Assembly: GCA_041398605.1 (NCBI GenBank)
Contig: JAWKUK010000021.1
Span: forward strand, 62,001-126,000
Source of the DNA: JAWKUK01 sp041398605
GTDB taxonomy: Bacteria; Planctomycetota; UBA1135; GCA-002686595
Length of the DNA: 64,000 nucleotides
Direction: 5' to 3'
The translations under genes and the position numbers were made by a program. Below, piece after piece: positions 25,487 through 35,307 of this stretch (position 1 is its first letter; the number at the start of each line of letters is the position of its first letter). The notes under the pieces were generated by a model that saw nothing but the letters and a program-made list of their open reading frames with translations, ran no database searches and was not told the origin of the DNA.

Positions 25487-27634
25487 TCACAGGATGTCGA
25501 GGATGCCCGTGCCGCCGTCGCCGGTCAGCGTGACCGTGTTGGCGCGGTAGTTCGCGTTGATGGCGAGCTTCGCGTTCCACGGGAGGTCTTCCTTGTCACA
25601 CACGATCCCGAGCGCCACCGCCGCGAAGCCGCGGGCGGTCTCGGTGTAGCTCTTGTCCTTCAAGAACTCGACCAGCGGGTCCACGGAACGCGAGTCTCCG
25701 ATGGTGCCGAGCGCGCTCGCGATCGCGGCCTGGCTCGAGAGCCCCTTCGCGGTCTTGAGCATCTCGATCAGGTCCGGAACGACCGCCTTGTCACCCAAAA
25801 GCCCGAGCGCGATCGCCGCTTGCTTGAGCAGCTCCGGACGGTACTTCGAGTCACGGACGACCTTCTGGATCGGCTCGATCGCCTCGCGGGCCTCCATCAG
25901 ACCTAGGCCGACGGCGATGTAGCCGCGGGTCTCGTCGGAGCCGTTGAAGTCCTCGTTGAAGCGCTTGACCAGGAGATCGCGGGACTCTTGGTCACGGATC
26001 AGCCCGAGGCCGATGGCGTGGGCGCCGACCGTCTGGGGGGTCTTGTCCTTGCTAAACGCTTCACGCAACGCGGCGCGCACCGAGTTGTCGAAGGTGCGAC
26101 CGTTCTCGAGCATCTGACGCCCGAACACACCGAGCGCGAGGCCCGACCAGGGCGCCTTCTGCCCCTTCGCCTTGACGGCGAGGCCGAGCAGGTCCTTCTG
26201 GATCTGCCCTTCTGCGGCCGTGCCCTTCTCGCCGAAGCCAGGGCGACCGCCGGACTGTGCAAGCGCGATCAGCGCGAAGTACTCGGACTGGTTGTCCGCC
26301 GAGTTCGTCGCGACCTCGAGGATGCGCGCGCGCATGTCCTCGTTGTACTTGCCTTGCACGTCGTCCTTGTCCGCACGCATGCTGGAGTTCGCGAGCATGC
26401 CCATGCCGATGACGGCCGACTGCTTCGTCTCTTTGCGCTCTTTCGAGAACTCGCCCGCCATGGCGAGGACCGTCTCGATCGCATACTTGTAAGCGTCCTT
26501 GGCATCCGCCGGGATCGCCTCGCCCTGCAGGAGACGGCCGAGCGCGATCGGCGCGTGGGTGCGCACGAACCAGTGGCGCGTCTTGCTGTTGGCGCGCTCC
26601 TTCTCAGGGTCCATGTAGTCCGCGATGTAATTGACGAGCGCGCCGCGGCTGACGACGTGACGACGGTTCGAGTCCTTCTCGACCTCGCCCTCGGTCACGG
26701 CCCAATCCAACGGCACCAACCCGAGCGCGTTCATCGCGCCGACCTTGATGTCGCGCTGGGCGAACTCGGGCATCTCGAGCACGTCGATGAGGTGCTCGGC
26801 GACGTCCTGGCGTACCGCGTTCGACTGGGTGCGGTAGGCGAGCAAGCCCAAGCCGTACGCCGCGAATGCGCGGGTACGCGTCGGGACTTCCTTGCCACCG
26901 ACAGACTTGCGCCCGTCCGCCTCGTCCTTCATCAAGGATACGAGCAGGGGCATGGAGCGCTCGTCGGCGAGGATACCGAGCGCGATCGCTGCGGTCTCCG
27001 AGACCTCCTGGCTACCTGCCGAGAGGAACTTCGAAATGATCTCGACGAACTGACTCGTGCCGTCCTCGCTGGCGACGTCGCCGATCTTCGCGAGCGCGAT
27101 CATCGCGCCCGTGAGGATGTCGTTGGCCGTCTCCTTGTTGAGCGTCTCGATCAGCGCCGGGACCACGACCCCGCGGATCGTCGCCTCTGAGGGGCGCAGG
27201 GTGTCCTTCGCTTGGTCCTGCTGGTTCTTACCGAGGAAGAAGTCGTCGCTGCCCGTGGTCGCCGCGCCAGAGCGGATCTTCGACTTGAGGTTCAGGTACG
27301 GCTCCTTGTTGAAGCCCCACCAGAAGTCCCACAGCGAGAGGTCCGGCCCCGAGTCGCCGCCGCCGCGCGACTTCGGGCCGCCACCGCCACCGCTCGGCGC
27401 GCCGCCGGGCGAGCCGGGTGACGAGGGGCCGGGCGAAGACGGGCCGCTCGGACCAGGGGAGCTGGGCCCGCTCGGGCCGGGCGAGGACGGGCTACCGCCG
27501 CCGCCACCACCACCCCCGCCGGGGGGCACGGTGTCGCCGGGGCCACGATAGGTGCCACCGTGGCCGATCGAGATGTCCTGGAGAGCCAGGCCACCGGCGG
27601 CAAGTAGTGCACCAGTTAGCAGCAGTTTTTTCAT
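25487..27634 (-). CDS. secreted HEAT-repeat protein, copy 2, with Gly/Pro/Ser linker
   Basis: 715 residues from the ATG at 27634. The signal peptide is KKLLLTGALLAAGGLALQ, then GHGGTYRGPG, a poly-Gly stretch and SPGPSGPSSPGP repeats, then WDFWWGFNKEPYLNLKS. The rest is HEAT units, for example ETAAIALGILADERSMPLLV and RTRAFAAYGLGLLA, which align with those of copy 1 (ETAALALGILGDPDEAPLLV and RTRAFATYGLGLLG). It ends GGTGILDIL, similar to VIDIF of copy 1. The shared order from signal peptide to C-terminus shows a tandem duplication. It is exported; the likely role is a binding scaffold. Confidence 0.8.
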   Translation of the reverse strand: MKKLLLTGALLAAGGLALQDISIGHGGTYRGPGDTVPPGGGGGGGGGSPSSPGPSGPSSPGPSGPSSPGPSSPGSPGGAPSGGGGGPKSRGGGDSGPDLSLWDFWWGFNKEPYLNLKSKIRSGAATTGSDDFFLGKNQQDQAKDTLRPSEATIRGVVVPALIETLNKETANDILTGAMIALAKIGDVASEDGTSQFVEIISKFLSAGSQEVSETAAIALGILADERSMPLLVSLMKDEADGRKSVGGKEVPTRTRAFAAYGLGLLAYRTQSNAVRQDVAEHLIDVLEMPEFAQRDIKVGAMNALGLVPLDWAVTEGEVEKDSNRRHVVSRGALVNYIADYMDPEKERANSKTRHWFVRTHAPIALGRLLQGEAIPADAKDAYKYAIETVLAMAGEFSKERKETKQSAVIGMGMLANSSMRADKDDVQGKYNEDMRARILEVATNSADNQSEYFALIALAQSGGRPGFGEKGTAAEGQIQKDLLGLAVKAKGQKAPWSGLALGVFGRQMLENGRTFDNSVRAALREAFSKDKTPQTVGAHAIGLGLIRDQESRDLLVKRFNEDFNGSDETRGYIAVGLGLMEAREAIEPIQKVVRDSKYRPELLKQAAIALGLLGDKAVVPDLIEMLKTAKGLSSQAAIASALGTIGDSRSVDPLVEFLKDKSYTETARGFAAVALGIVCDKEDLPWNAKLAINANYRANTVTLTGDGGTGILDIL

Positions 27635-28005
27635 GGGCGAGTCTTGGACTCGAGTGATGTCTAGTGGGAACGCGGCGTCGGACGGACACCGGGCATGGAT
27701 GGCACAGCGCAGGACTCGAAACCCGAGCCGCACCATGCCCAACCCGAGCGCAAGCAGCGTGCCAGCCCGCGGGGCGAGCGTCCAGAATAGGCCCTCGTGA
27801 CCGAGCGCCGCAAGGCCGAGTTGCCGGCCCAGGATTCACGTTTCGACGCCGTAACACGACTGCACACGGGTCCGCCGGGCGTTCTCCCGCAAGCCGCCGC
27901 CGAGACTCGGACCCCGAGGTGTCCTGGACTGGGAATCGCTCTGAGCTGCCACAAGGAGTTGAGCGCGGGCTTCTTCCGGGCCTGAAGAGACGGCAAACTC
28001 CGCCG
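27635..28005. other. divergent intergenic region, 371 bp
   Basis: Lies between the start of HEAT copy 2 (minus) and the start of the histidine kinase (plus), so it should hold both promoters. Reading both strands I see no tRNA, no strong hairpin and no clear -35/-10 pair. The frame of the kinase stays open upstream to 27664, but that translation is Arg/Ser/Pro-rich and unlike protein, so I treat it as non-coding. Confidence 0.5.
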
Positions 28006-29577
28006 GTGACGATCTCGCCCGTCCCGTTCGACCCGCCCTCCCCTGGCGATCGATCCAGCCCGAAGCGCGGGCCCAGCCAGGTGGCCCGCCCAGGTGCCAG
28101 CCATGGGAATGCGCCGGTCGCCAACTGGGCGCCCGGGGACGCCGTCGCGGCCTTCGAGCGCGACCTCCTCGACGGCCTCGGGGGCGAGCTCCAGGGCGCG
28201 AGGCGCCGGGGGCGGGCGGCGCGGCCCTCGTTGGGGACACAGGCCCTGGCGCGCCGCTGGGACAGGCTCCGTTGCGACCTGCAGTGGGCGCGGCTGGAGC
28301 TGCGCCAGAGTGGGGGACACGGCACGCTGGCCGCGCCGTTGCAGCAGTCTCGTCGCGTCGACGAAGGTTGGGTGGAGTGCGCCGTACCCGGTCGCATCGT
28401 ACGCAACTCCCCGGGCACAGGGGCGCTGCACGGCCTCGAGGTCGAGACGCTGGCGCTCCGAATCGAGGGCGCGCTGCTCCTCGTGCAGGCCCATCCCGGC
28501 GCGGCGCCCGATTGCGTGCCTGGGGTCACCGCGCCAGCCGTCCCCGACCTCGCGCTCCTTACGGCGATCACGCGCGCTGGGCTCGCGGCGCTCGCGCTCA
28601 CGGCAGCCGCGGAAGAGCGCCACGAGCTGCGCCAGCTCGCGCGCCTCGGCGCCCGCGCCGGCGGCCGCCTGCACGACCTGCGGAACCAACTGACCCTGGC
28701 GCTCTTCCGCGCGGACGAGGTCGCCCAAGGCTCCTCACAAGGGGACGATGAGCGCGCGCGCCGCGCGCGAGCGGCCCTCGTCGATGACTTGCGCCGCGCG
28801 CGTGAGCTCGCCGCGGACGGGATCATCCTGCAGCGCGCGCAGCAAGCCGTCGACGCGTCCCCTGACACCGATGCGCGCCCCCTGCGGCGCGTGCCGCTGC
28901 GCGCGCTGCTGATGGAGGAGGCCCGCGCGCTCGCCGCCACTTCACGCGCCGCGGGCGCACGCGTCCGAGCCCGCTGCCCCGCGGACCTGGAGGCGCTCGG
29001 CGATTCGACTGTGCTCGGGCGACTGGTCCGCAACCTGCTCTTGAACGCGGCTGAGTCGCGCAGCGGCGGCGCGTCGATCACCGTCGATGCCGCTCGGCTT
29101 GGCGTCGCCAAGCTGCGCCTCTCCATCGAGGACGATGGCGCGGGCATGGACGCCGAGGCGCTGGGCGGCTACCTCGAAGCCGGGCGCACAAAGCGCGGCT
29201 CGGGCTTCGGCACTGCGAGCGTGCGCGAGGCGCTCGAGCGGATTGATGGCGCGATCCAGGTCGCGAGCGCCCCGCGTCGCGGCACGCGCATCACGTTGGG
29301 CTCTGGGCCGCACCGCCGAAGGGCGCGGCGCCCGTGCTCGTCGTCGCGCCAGAGGCACCTTCTGCGCGGAGCGCCGGCGCGGCGTCCGACGCCGGCCCCA
29401 ACACCATCTGGGTCGACTCGCCGACGCGCGCGATCGCGCTCCTGGACGGCCTGGCGCCCGGACGGATCGAACTGCACCGGGCGACGCTCGGCCCGGGGCG
29501 GCGCCAGCTCATCCGTGCAGCCGCGCGCCTCTCCATCCCCGTCGTGCACCGCAGTGTGCGCGAGTCGTTTGCGCTGA
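28006..29577 (+). CDS. cytosolic histidine kinase without membrane or known sensor segment
   Basis: About 523 residues from the GTG at 28006; the start is uncertain because no ATG or good ribosome site is seen nearby. No membrane helix is evident. The phosphoacceptor box is GRLHDLRNQLTLALF (about residues 222-236). The ATPase part has the N box LGRLVRNLLLNAAES, the G1 box IEDDGAGMDAEALG and the G2-like KRGSGFGTASVREALERI, ending GTRITL. After that the frame reads Arg/Ser-rich and is overlapped by a better-looking frame (29334-29591), so the true end may be near 29310 or a frameshift is present. No response regulator is adjacent. Confidence 0.7.
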   Translation: MTISPVPFDPPSPGDRSSPKRGPSQVARPGASHGNAPVANWAPGDAVAAFERDLLDGLGGELQGARRRGRAARPSLGTQALARRWDRLRCDLQWARLELRQSGGHGTLAAPLQQSRRVDEGWVECAVPGRIVRNSPGTGALHGLEVETLALRIEGALLLVQAHPGAAPDCVPGVTAPAVPDLALLTAITRAGLAALALTAAAEERHELRQLARLGARAGGRLHDLRNQLTLALFRADEVAQGSSQGDDERARRARAALVDDLRRARELAADGIILQRAQQAVDASPDTDARPLRRVPLRALLMEEARALAATSRAAGARVRARCPADLEALGDSTVLGRLVRNLLLNAAESRSGGASITVDAARLGVAKLRLSIEDDGAGMDAEALGGYLEAGRTKRGSGFGTASVREALERIDGAIQVASAPRRGTRITLGSGPHRRRARRPCSSSRQRHLLRGAPARRPTPAPTPSGSTRRRARSRSWTAWRPDGSNCTGRRSARGGASSSVQPRASPSPSCTAVCASRLR

Positions 29578-29591
29578 CGCTGGACGGCTGA
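29334..29591 (+). CDS. short frame overlapping the kinase 3' end; second gene or frameshifted kinase tail
   Basis: 85 residues from a GTG at 29334, read in a different frame from the kinase over 244 bp. The protein looks natural: NTIWVDSPTRAIALLDGL and then LIRAAARLSIPVVHRSVRES, with a balanced alpha/beta pattern. The kinase frame over the same bases is Arg/Ser/Pro-rich. The frame is open further upstream, giving WAAPPKGAAPVLVVAPEA after the kinase GTRITLG. A one-base indel near 29300-29330 joining the two is plausible, as is an overlapping gene. Confidence 0.45.
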   Translation: MLVVAPEAPSARSAGAASDAGPNTIWVDSPTRAIALLDGLAPGRIELHRATLGPGRRQLIRAAARLSIPVVHRSVRESFALTLDG

Positions 29592-29614
29592 CGGGCGCGG
29601 CGCCAGCGTAGGGC

Positions 29615-29715
29615 CGCCTTTGCTGGGCACCCCTGGCTGGGCACCCCTGGCTGGGCACCCCTTGCTGGGTCGCCTTTGATGGGCACCCCTTGCTGGGTCG
29701 CCTTTGATGGGCACC
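29615..29715. repeat. short tandem repeats of ctgggcacccc / tgggtcgcctttga type
   Basis: Around six imperfect copies of a unit of about 14-16 bp, (t/g)gctgggcacccc or tgggtcgcctttgatgggcac, lie between the kinase stop and the hairpin at 29738. No coding frame makes sense here. Confidence 0.65.
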
Positions 29716-29737
29716 TCGCGTCGCCCTCCAGAGGGCA

Positions 29738-29772
29738 CGGGCGCGTGCGAGGAGCCTCCTCGCACGCGCCCG
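29738..29772. terminator. perfect 16-bp hairpin between convergent kinase and sdhB
   Basis: cgggcgcgtgcgagga (29738-29753) pairs perfectly with tcctcgcacgcgcccg (29757-29772) around a 3-nt gcc loop. It is placed between the plus-strand kinase and the minus-strand sdhB, so it could end transcription from both sides. Confidence 0.75.
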
Positions 29773-29820
29773 CGCTTCAGGTCGCCTCTCTCAGCGGCCC
29801 GTCCATTCCCTCCTCGCCGG

Positions 29821-30611
29821 TCACTCCTCAACCGAGGACGAGCGCGGAGCCTCAAGCAGCATCGCGCGCATGTACTCGCGATTGAGGCGCGCGATGTTCG
29901 TGACGGAGATCGACTTCGGGCACGCCGCCTCGCACTCGTAGTGGTTCGTGCAGTTGCCAAAGCCTTCGCGGTCCATCTGCTCGACCATCGCGATGACCCG
30001 CTCGCGACGCTCCGGCTGGCCTTGCGGCAAGAGCGCGTACTGGCTGACCTTGGCGCCAGTGAACAGCATCGCCGCCGCGTTCGGGCAGGCCGCGACACAG
30101 GCGCCGCAGCCGATGCACGCCGCGGCGTCGAAGGCCTCGTCGGCCGCCTCTTTGCGGATCAAGGTCGCATTGGCGTCCGGCGCCGCGCCCGTGTTCACGG
30201 ACACGAAGCCGCCCGCGCGCTGGATTCGATCGAACGCGCTGCGGTCGATCGCGAGGTCCTTCACGACGGGGAACGCTGTCGCGCGGAACGGCTCGACGCG
30301 GATGTGCGCGCCGTCGGTGAACTCGCGCATGTGCAGCTGGCACACCGTCGTCCGCGCGCGGGGCCCGTGGGGCTTCCCGTCGAGCGTCAATGCGCAAGAC
30401 CCACAGATGCCTTCGCGGCAATCGTGGTCGAACGCGACCGGGTCCTTGCCCTCCGTGACGAGCCTCTCGTTCAGCACATCGAGCAACTCCAGGAACGACA
30501 TGTGCTCGTTCGCATCGACCGTATGGGTCTCGAACTTGCCCGGCGCGCCAGCGCCGCTCTGCCGCCAAATGTCGAGCGTGACGCGCATCGCGCCGTGGTT
30601 CGCGTCTTGGA

Positions 30612-30615
<4 letters not shown>
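29821..30615 (-). CDS. sdhB: succinate dehydrogenase/fumarate reductase iron-sulfur subunit
   Basis: 264 residues from the GTG at 30615. It carries electrons from the flavoprotein to the membrane quinone site. Cysteine clusters in order: CREGICGSCALTLDGKPHGP for 2Fe-2S, CIGCGACVAACPNAAAMLF for 4Fe-4S, and CTNHYECEAACPKSI for 3Fe-4S. The GPRARTTVCQLHMREF stretch marks the non-classical type seen in epsilonproteobacteria and Bacteroidetes. The GTG overlaps the sdhA stop (GTGA) and has a strong gaggag 6 nt upstream. The ATG at 30588 would begin exactly at the conserved MRVTLDIWRQ but lacks a ribosome site, so the GTG is chosen. Confidence 0.93.
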
Positions 30616-32567
<1,952 letters not shown>

Positions 32568-32570
32568 GGA

Positions 32571-33224
32571 TCAGCCGCGCAGCATGAAGAGCCAGAAGGG
32601 AATCGACACGAAGCCGACGAAGAGACCGACGGCGAGGAGGCGCCCGATCCACACGATGACTTGGCGCGCTCGCGGGTGGCCGAGCCCCAGGGTCTGGAAC
32701 GAGCTCTGGAAGGCGTGCCACAGGTGCACGCCCAAAGCCAAGAGCCCGAAGATGTAGATCGTGGCCCCGAGCGGGGACGAGAGGCGCGCGCGGACCGCGA
32801 GCGCCAAGTCATAGCCCTCGTCCGCGAACATCTTGGAGATCCGGAAGTCGTACAAGTGGATCAACAGGAACACGAGCACGATCGGCCCCGTGATGGTCAT
32901 CGTCGCCGACGCGAGCGAGCGCCCGCCGCTGCCGAGCTCCGATTGATACTTGTCCTTGCGCGCGGCGCGGTTCTTGGCGATCAGCACGAACGCGAGCGCG
33001 ATGTGCACGAGGAACACACCGGCGAGGCCGGCCTCGGCCAGCGGCAGGAGCGGGTTCGACTCGAGCGCGTGCGCATAGGCGTTGAACGCGCTGTCGCTGA
33101 AGAACAGCGACAGGTTCCCCGCGAGGTGCGCGACCAGGAAGAGGACGAGCGACAGGCCGCTGACGGCCATGACGTACTTGCGTCCGAGCGAGGAGGACAA
33201 GAACCTCCCGAGCCAGTTCTTCAT
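32571..33224 (-). CDS. sdhC: succinate dehydrogenase cytochrome b subunit (di-haem type)
   Basis: 217 residues with five membrane helices. Histidines are placed as haem ligands: VAHLAGN in helix I, NAYAHALE, FLVHIALAF, LLIHLYDFR and LGVHLWHAFQSSF. Five helices in one chain and the LWHAFQSSFQTLGL motif identify the single-subunit, di-haem anchor of non-classical succinate dehydrogenases (Bacteroidetes/epsilon type). It anchors SdhAB and passes electrons to quinone. It is first in the sdhCAB operon; no separate sdhD is needed. The ATG at 33224 begins KNWLGRFLSSSLGRKY, the usual N-terminus. Confidence 0.92.
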   Translation of the reverse strand: MKNWLGRFLSSSLGRKYVMAVSGLSLVLFLVAHLAGNLSLFFSDSAFNAYAHALESNPLLPLAEAGLAGVFLVHIALAFVLIAKNRAARKDKYQSELGSGGRSLASATMTITGPIVLVFLLIHLYDFRISKMFADEGYDLALAVRARLSSPLGATIYIFGLLALGVHLWHAFQSSFQTLGLGHPRARQVIVWIGRLLAVGLFVGFVSIPFWLFMLRG

Positions 33225-33416
33225 CGGCGGGGCCCCTCGGGCCAAGGGATGGTGCGGAGGCCAACGGCGCAGTGGGGGCGCCGATGGGGGAGCGAGTGAG
33301 TGGGGGAGTGGTTCACCTTCGGAAACCGTGGGCAAAGATGGTATCGCTCGCACCCTCTCGAGAGGATGCGGGAGCGGGCCAAACAAGCGCCATCGGCGTG
33401 ACTCTCCTGTGGCCCC

Positions 33417-34106
33417 TTGCCGCGAGGCCCCCTCTTGGACCCCCATCGGGACACCCACCTGGACGCGACGCCCCACACGACCCGGATCTACCTCATCCGC
33501 CACGGTGAGGTCGACGATGCCTGGCGCGACCGGATCTACGGCCGGCTCGACGTGCCGCTCTCGGCGCGCGGCCATGAGCAGTGCGTGCGCATCGCGGCGG
33601 CGCTCGCGCCGATCGCGCTCGACGCCGTGGTCAGCTCCGGCCTTATGCGAGCCGAGGACGCCGCCGCGGCGCTCCGGGCGACCCGGCCGGGGCTCCAGCG
33701 CCGGGACGAGCCCAGCCTGCTCGAGCTCGACCGTGGGCCCTGGGCCGGCCGCTCGAAGTCCGAGCTCCGGGCGGAAGATCCGGCGGGACTCGAGCGCTGG
33801 GAGCGCTCTCGCGGGGTCCTGGGACCAGCCGGCTCGGAGTCGGTCGCCGAGGTCGCCGCGCGCGTGCTCCCAGCCCTGGACCGGCTCGCGGCCGAGTTTG
33901 CTGGGGGCGCCGTAGCGGTCGTGGCGCACCTTTGGATCACGCGCGTGGCGGCCTGTCGGGCCCTGGGGCTCGCGCCGGACCGGGCGGCATCGCTGGCGAT
34001 CCCGCCCGGGGGCTTCGTGGTCCTGGACTGGCCAGCCGTCGCGGCTGGCGGGCCGCAACGGCCTGAGCTTGTGGCGCTCGTTCCGGATGCGCCGTTGCCG
34101 GGGTAA
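33417..34106 (+). CDS. histidine phosphatase (phosphoglycerate-mutase-like) family protein
   Basis: Up to 229 residues. RIYLIRHGEVDDAWRDRIYG near residues 23-42 holds the phospho-accepting His (RHG). SARGHEQ follows, LELDRGPWAGRSKSEL is the middle block, and VVAHLWITR supplies the second histidine in place of the more common V-V-x-H-G. The family includes cobalamin alpha-ribazole phosphatase and broad phosphatases; the exact substrate cannot be read. No ATG or GTG precedes the domain, so a TTG at 33417 or 33435 is the probable start. Divergent from sdhC with a gap of about 190 bp. Confidence 0.8.
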   Translation: MPRGPLLDPHRDTHLDATPHTTRIYLIRHGEVDDAWRDRIYGRLDVPLSARGHEQCVRIAAALAPIALDAVVSSGLMRAEDAAAALRATRPGLQRRDEPSLLELDRGPWAGRSKSELRAEDPAGLERWERSRGVLGPAGSESVAEVAARVLPALDRLAAEFAGGAVAVVAHLWITRVAACRALGLAPDRAASLAIPPGGFVVLDWPAVAAGGPQRPELVALVPDAPLPG

Positions 34107-34110
34107 CGCG

Positions 34111-34125
34111 GCGCCCTCAGGGCGC
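34111..34125. terminator. short hairpin between convergent genes
   Basis: gcgccc (34111-34116) pairs with gggcgc (34120-34125) around tca. It occupies most of the 19-bp gap between the phosphatase and the minus-strand small protein. Confidence 0.4.
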
Positions 34126-34383
34126 TCAGTTCGGTGAGACGCCGCCCTTGGGCCCGAGCCCGGGCTTGCTCGGCGGACCGCCGTGGGTATCAGGACCATC
34201 CGTGTCCGGGCCGAGGCGCATCTCCATCATCCGCCGAAAATCGAACGCGCCCTCGCCGACGTGCGACGCGAGCCAGATGAAGTAGCAGTCCACGGGATCC
34301 ACCGCGTCGTCGACGGGGAACGCCGCCTTGCACGTCAGGTCGCAAGGCCGTGCCTTGTCGATGAAGCAGTTCTTGGTAGCCAT
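34126..34383 (-). CDS. small Cys-containing protein of unknown function
   Basis: 85 residues. The first 60 look like a compact domain: NCFIDKARPCDLTCKAAF, then DPVDCYFIWLASHVGEGAFD. The four cysteines (two as C-D-L-T-C) could bind a metal. The tail is Gly/Pro-rich and probably disordered. Amino-acid balance and the ATG at 34383 support a real gene. No family is recognised. Confidence 0.6.
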   Translation of the reverse strand: MATKNCFIDKARPCDLTCKAAFPVDDAVDPVDCYFIWLASHVGEGAFDFRRMMEMRLGPDTDGPDTHGGPPSKPGLGPKGGVSPN

Positions 34384-34476
34384 CGCGCTGGGCAGTGTAG
34401 ACAGCGACCTCGATCGTCTTGCAGCACGAATGCGCGTTGGCGGCGCGCCCAGGGAGCGACCGCCCTTTAGGACAAC

Positions 34477-34490
34477 ATAACGTACATTAT
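34477..34490. promoter_or_regulatory. near-palindromic AT-rich 14-mer (possible operator or promoter)
   Basis: ataacgtacattat matches its own reverse complement at all but one symmetric pair. It stands out as AT-rich within very GC-rich DNA, between the small protein (34126-34383, minus) and the GyrI-like gene (34619 onward, plus). It could be a regulator site or a -10 region for either gene. Confidence 0.35.
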
Positions 34491-34618
34491 CCGAAGTTGC
34501 GGATCACAGGGGAGTGGGCCGCGCCGGAGTCCGGGCCGGCCGGGGATTCGGGGCCGGTTCCGCGCTCGCCGGTCAATGGATCCCCGCCATCCGCCGATCA
34601 ACCAGTGAGAGCCTCACC

Positions 34619-35290
34619 ATGTCGCACACCTCGCAGCTCGCGCGGCGCCGCCGCGCTCGATCGTTCGGCACCCTCGGGTCACTCTGGATCGCGATCACCC
34701 TCGGCGCATGGAGCGGGTGCGCGTCCGGGCCCGGCACCACGTCGGCCACGGTGGGCCCCGAAGCGCCCCCCCGCGTCAACGTCTATGCGCCGGGCATCCC
34801 CGTGTCGCATCCGCCCTTCACCGTCTTCCACGCGAGCTGGAAGACCCGCGCGGACGCGCACTACGTGTACTTCGAGCACTACGGCAGCTACGCCGAGACG
34901 GGCTCGTTGATCCCGAGCCTCTTGCGCGAGCTCGCCGCCCAGGGCCTCGAGGACGACGGCCCGCCCTTCGCGCTCTTCTATGACGATCCGGCGGTGACCC
35001 CTGTCGACCAGCTACGCAGCCGCGTCTGCGTGCCGATCTCGGGCGCGCGCTCGCCGCGCTCGCCGCTGCGGTACGAGGTCCTGCCGCAGTGCAACGTCGC
35101 GTACGCCGTCGTCAGCGGCGCCTACAGCGAGGCCCCGCGCGCCTACCCAAAGCTCTTCGAATACATGGAGACATACAACTGGGAGGTCGACGGCCCCATT
35201 CGCGAGACCTACGTCGTACCGCCGACCGGTGACCGCAAGCTGCAGGACCTCATGTGTGAGATCCAAGTGCCCGTCGCCACGCGACGCTAG
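34619..35290 (+). CDS. exported GyrI/SOUL-like small-molecule-binding domain protein
   Basis: 223 residues from the ATG at 34619; upstream frame to 34514 is open but lacks support. The N-terminus is basic (LARRRRARSFG), then hydrophobic ITLGAWSGC, so this may be a lipoprotein, though the lipobox is atypical with Trp at -3. From about residue 50 the pattern AHYVYFEHYGSYAETGSLIP, FALFYDDP, VCVPISG and VVSGAYSEAPRAYPKLFEYM fits the GyrI-like/effector-binding domain that ends with IRETYVVP. These domains bind ligands in AraC-type regulators and gyrase inhibitors; an exported one would be unusual. Ligand unknown. Confidence 0.7.
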   Translation: MSHTSQLARRRRARSFGTLGSLWIAITLGAWSGCASGPGTTSATVGPEAPPRVNVYAPGIPVSHPPFTVFHASWKTRADAHYVYFEHYGSYAETGSLIPSLLRELAAQGLEDDGPPFALFYDDPAVTPVDQLRSRVCVPISGARSPRSPLRYEVLPQCNVAYAVVSGAYSEAPRAYPKLFEYMETYNWEVDGPIRETYVVPPTGDRKLQDLMCEIQVPVATRR

Positions 35291-35307
35291 ACGTTAGACG
35301 CTAGACG

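Noticed and set aside
27664..28005. Upstream extension of the histidine kinase as a sensor domain
   Set aside because: The translation is Arg/Pro/Ser-rich, lacks any fold signature, and lies in the divergent promoter region.
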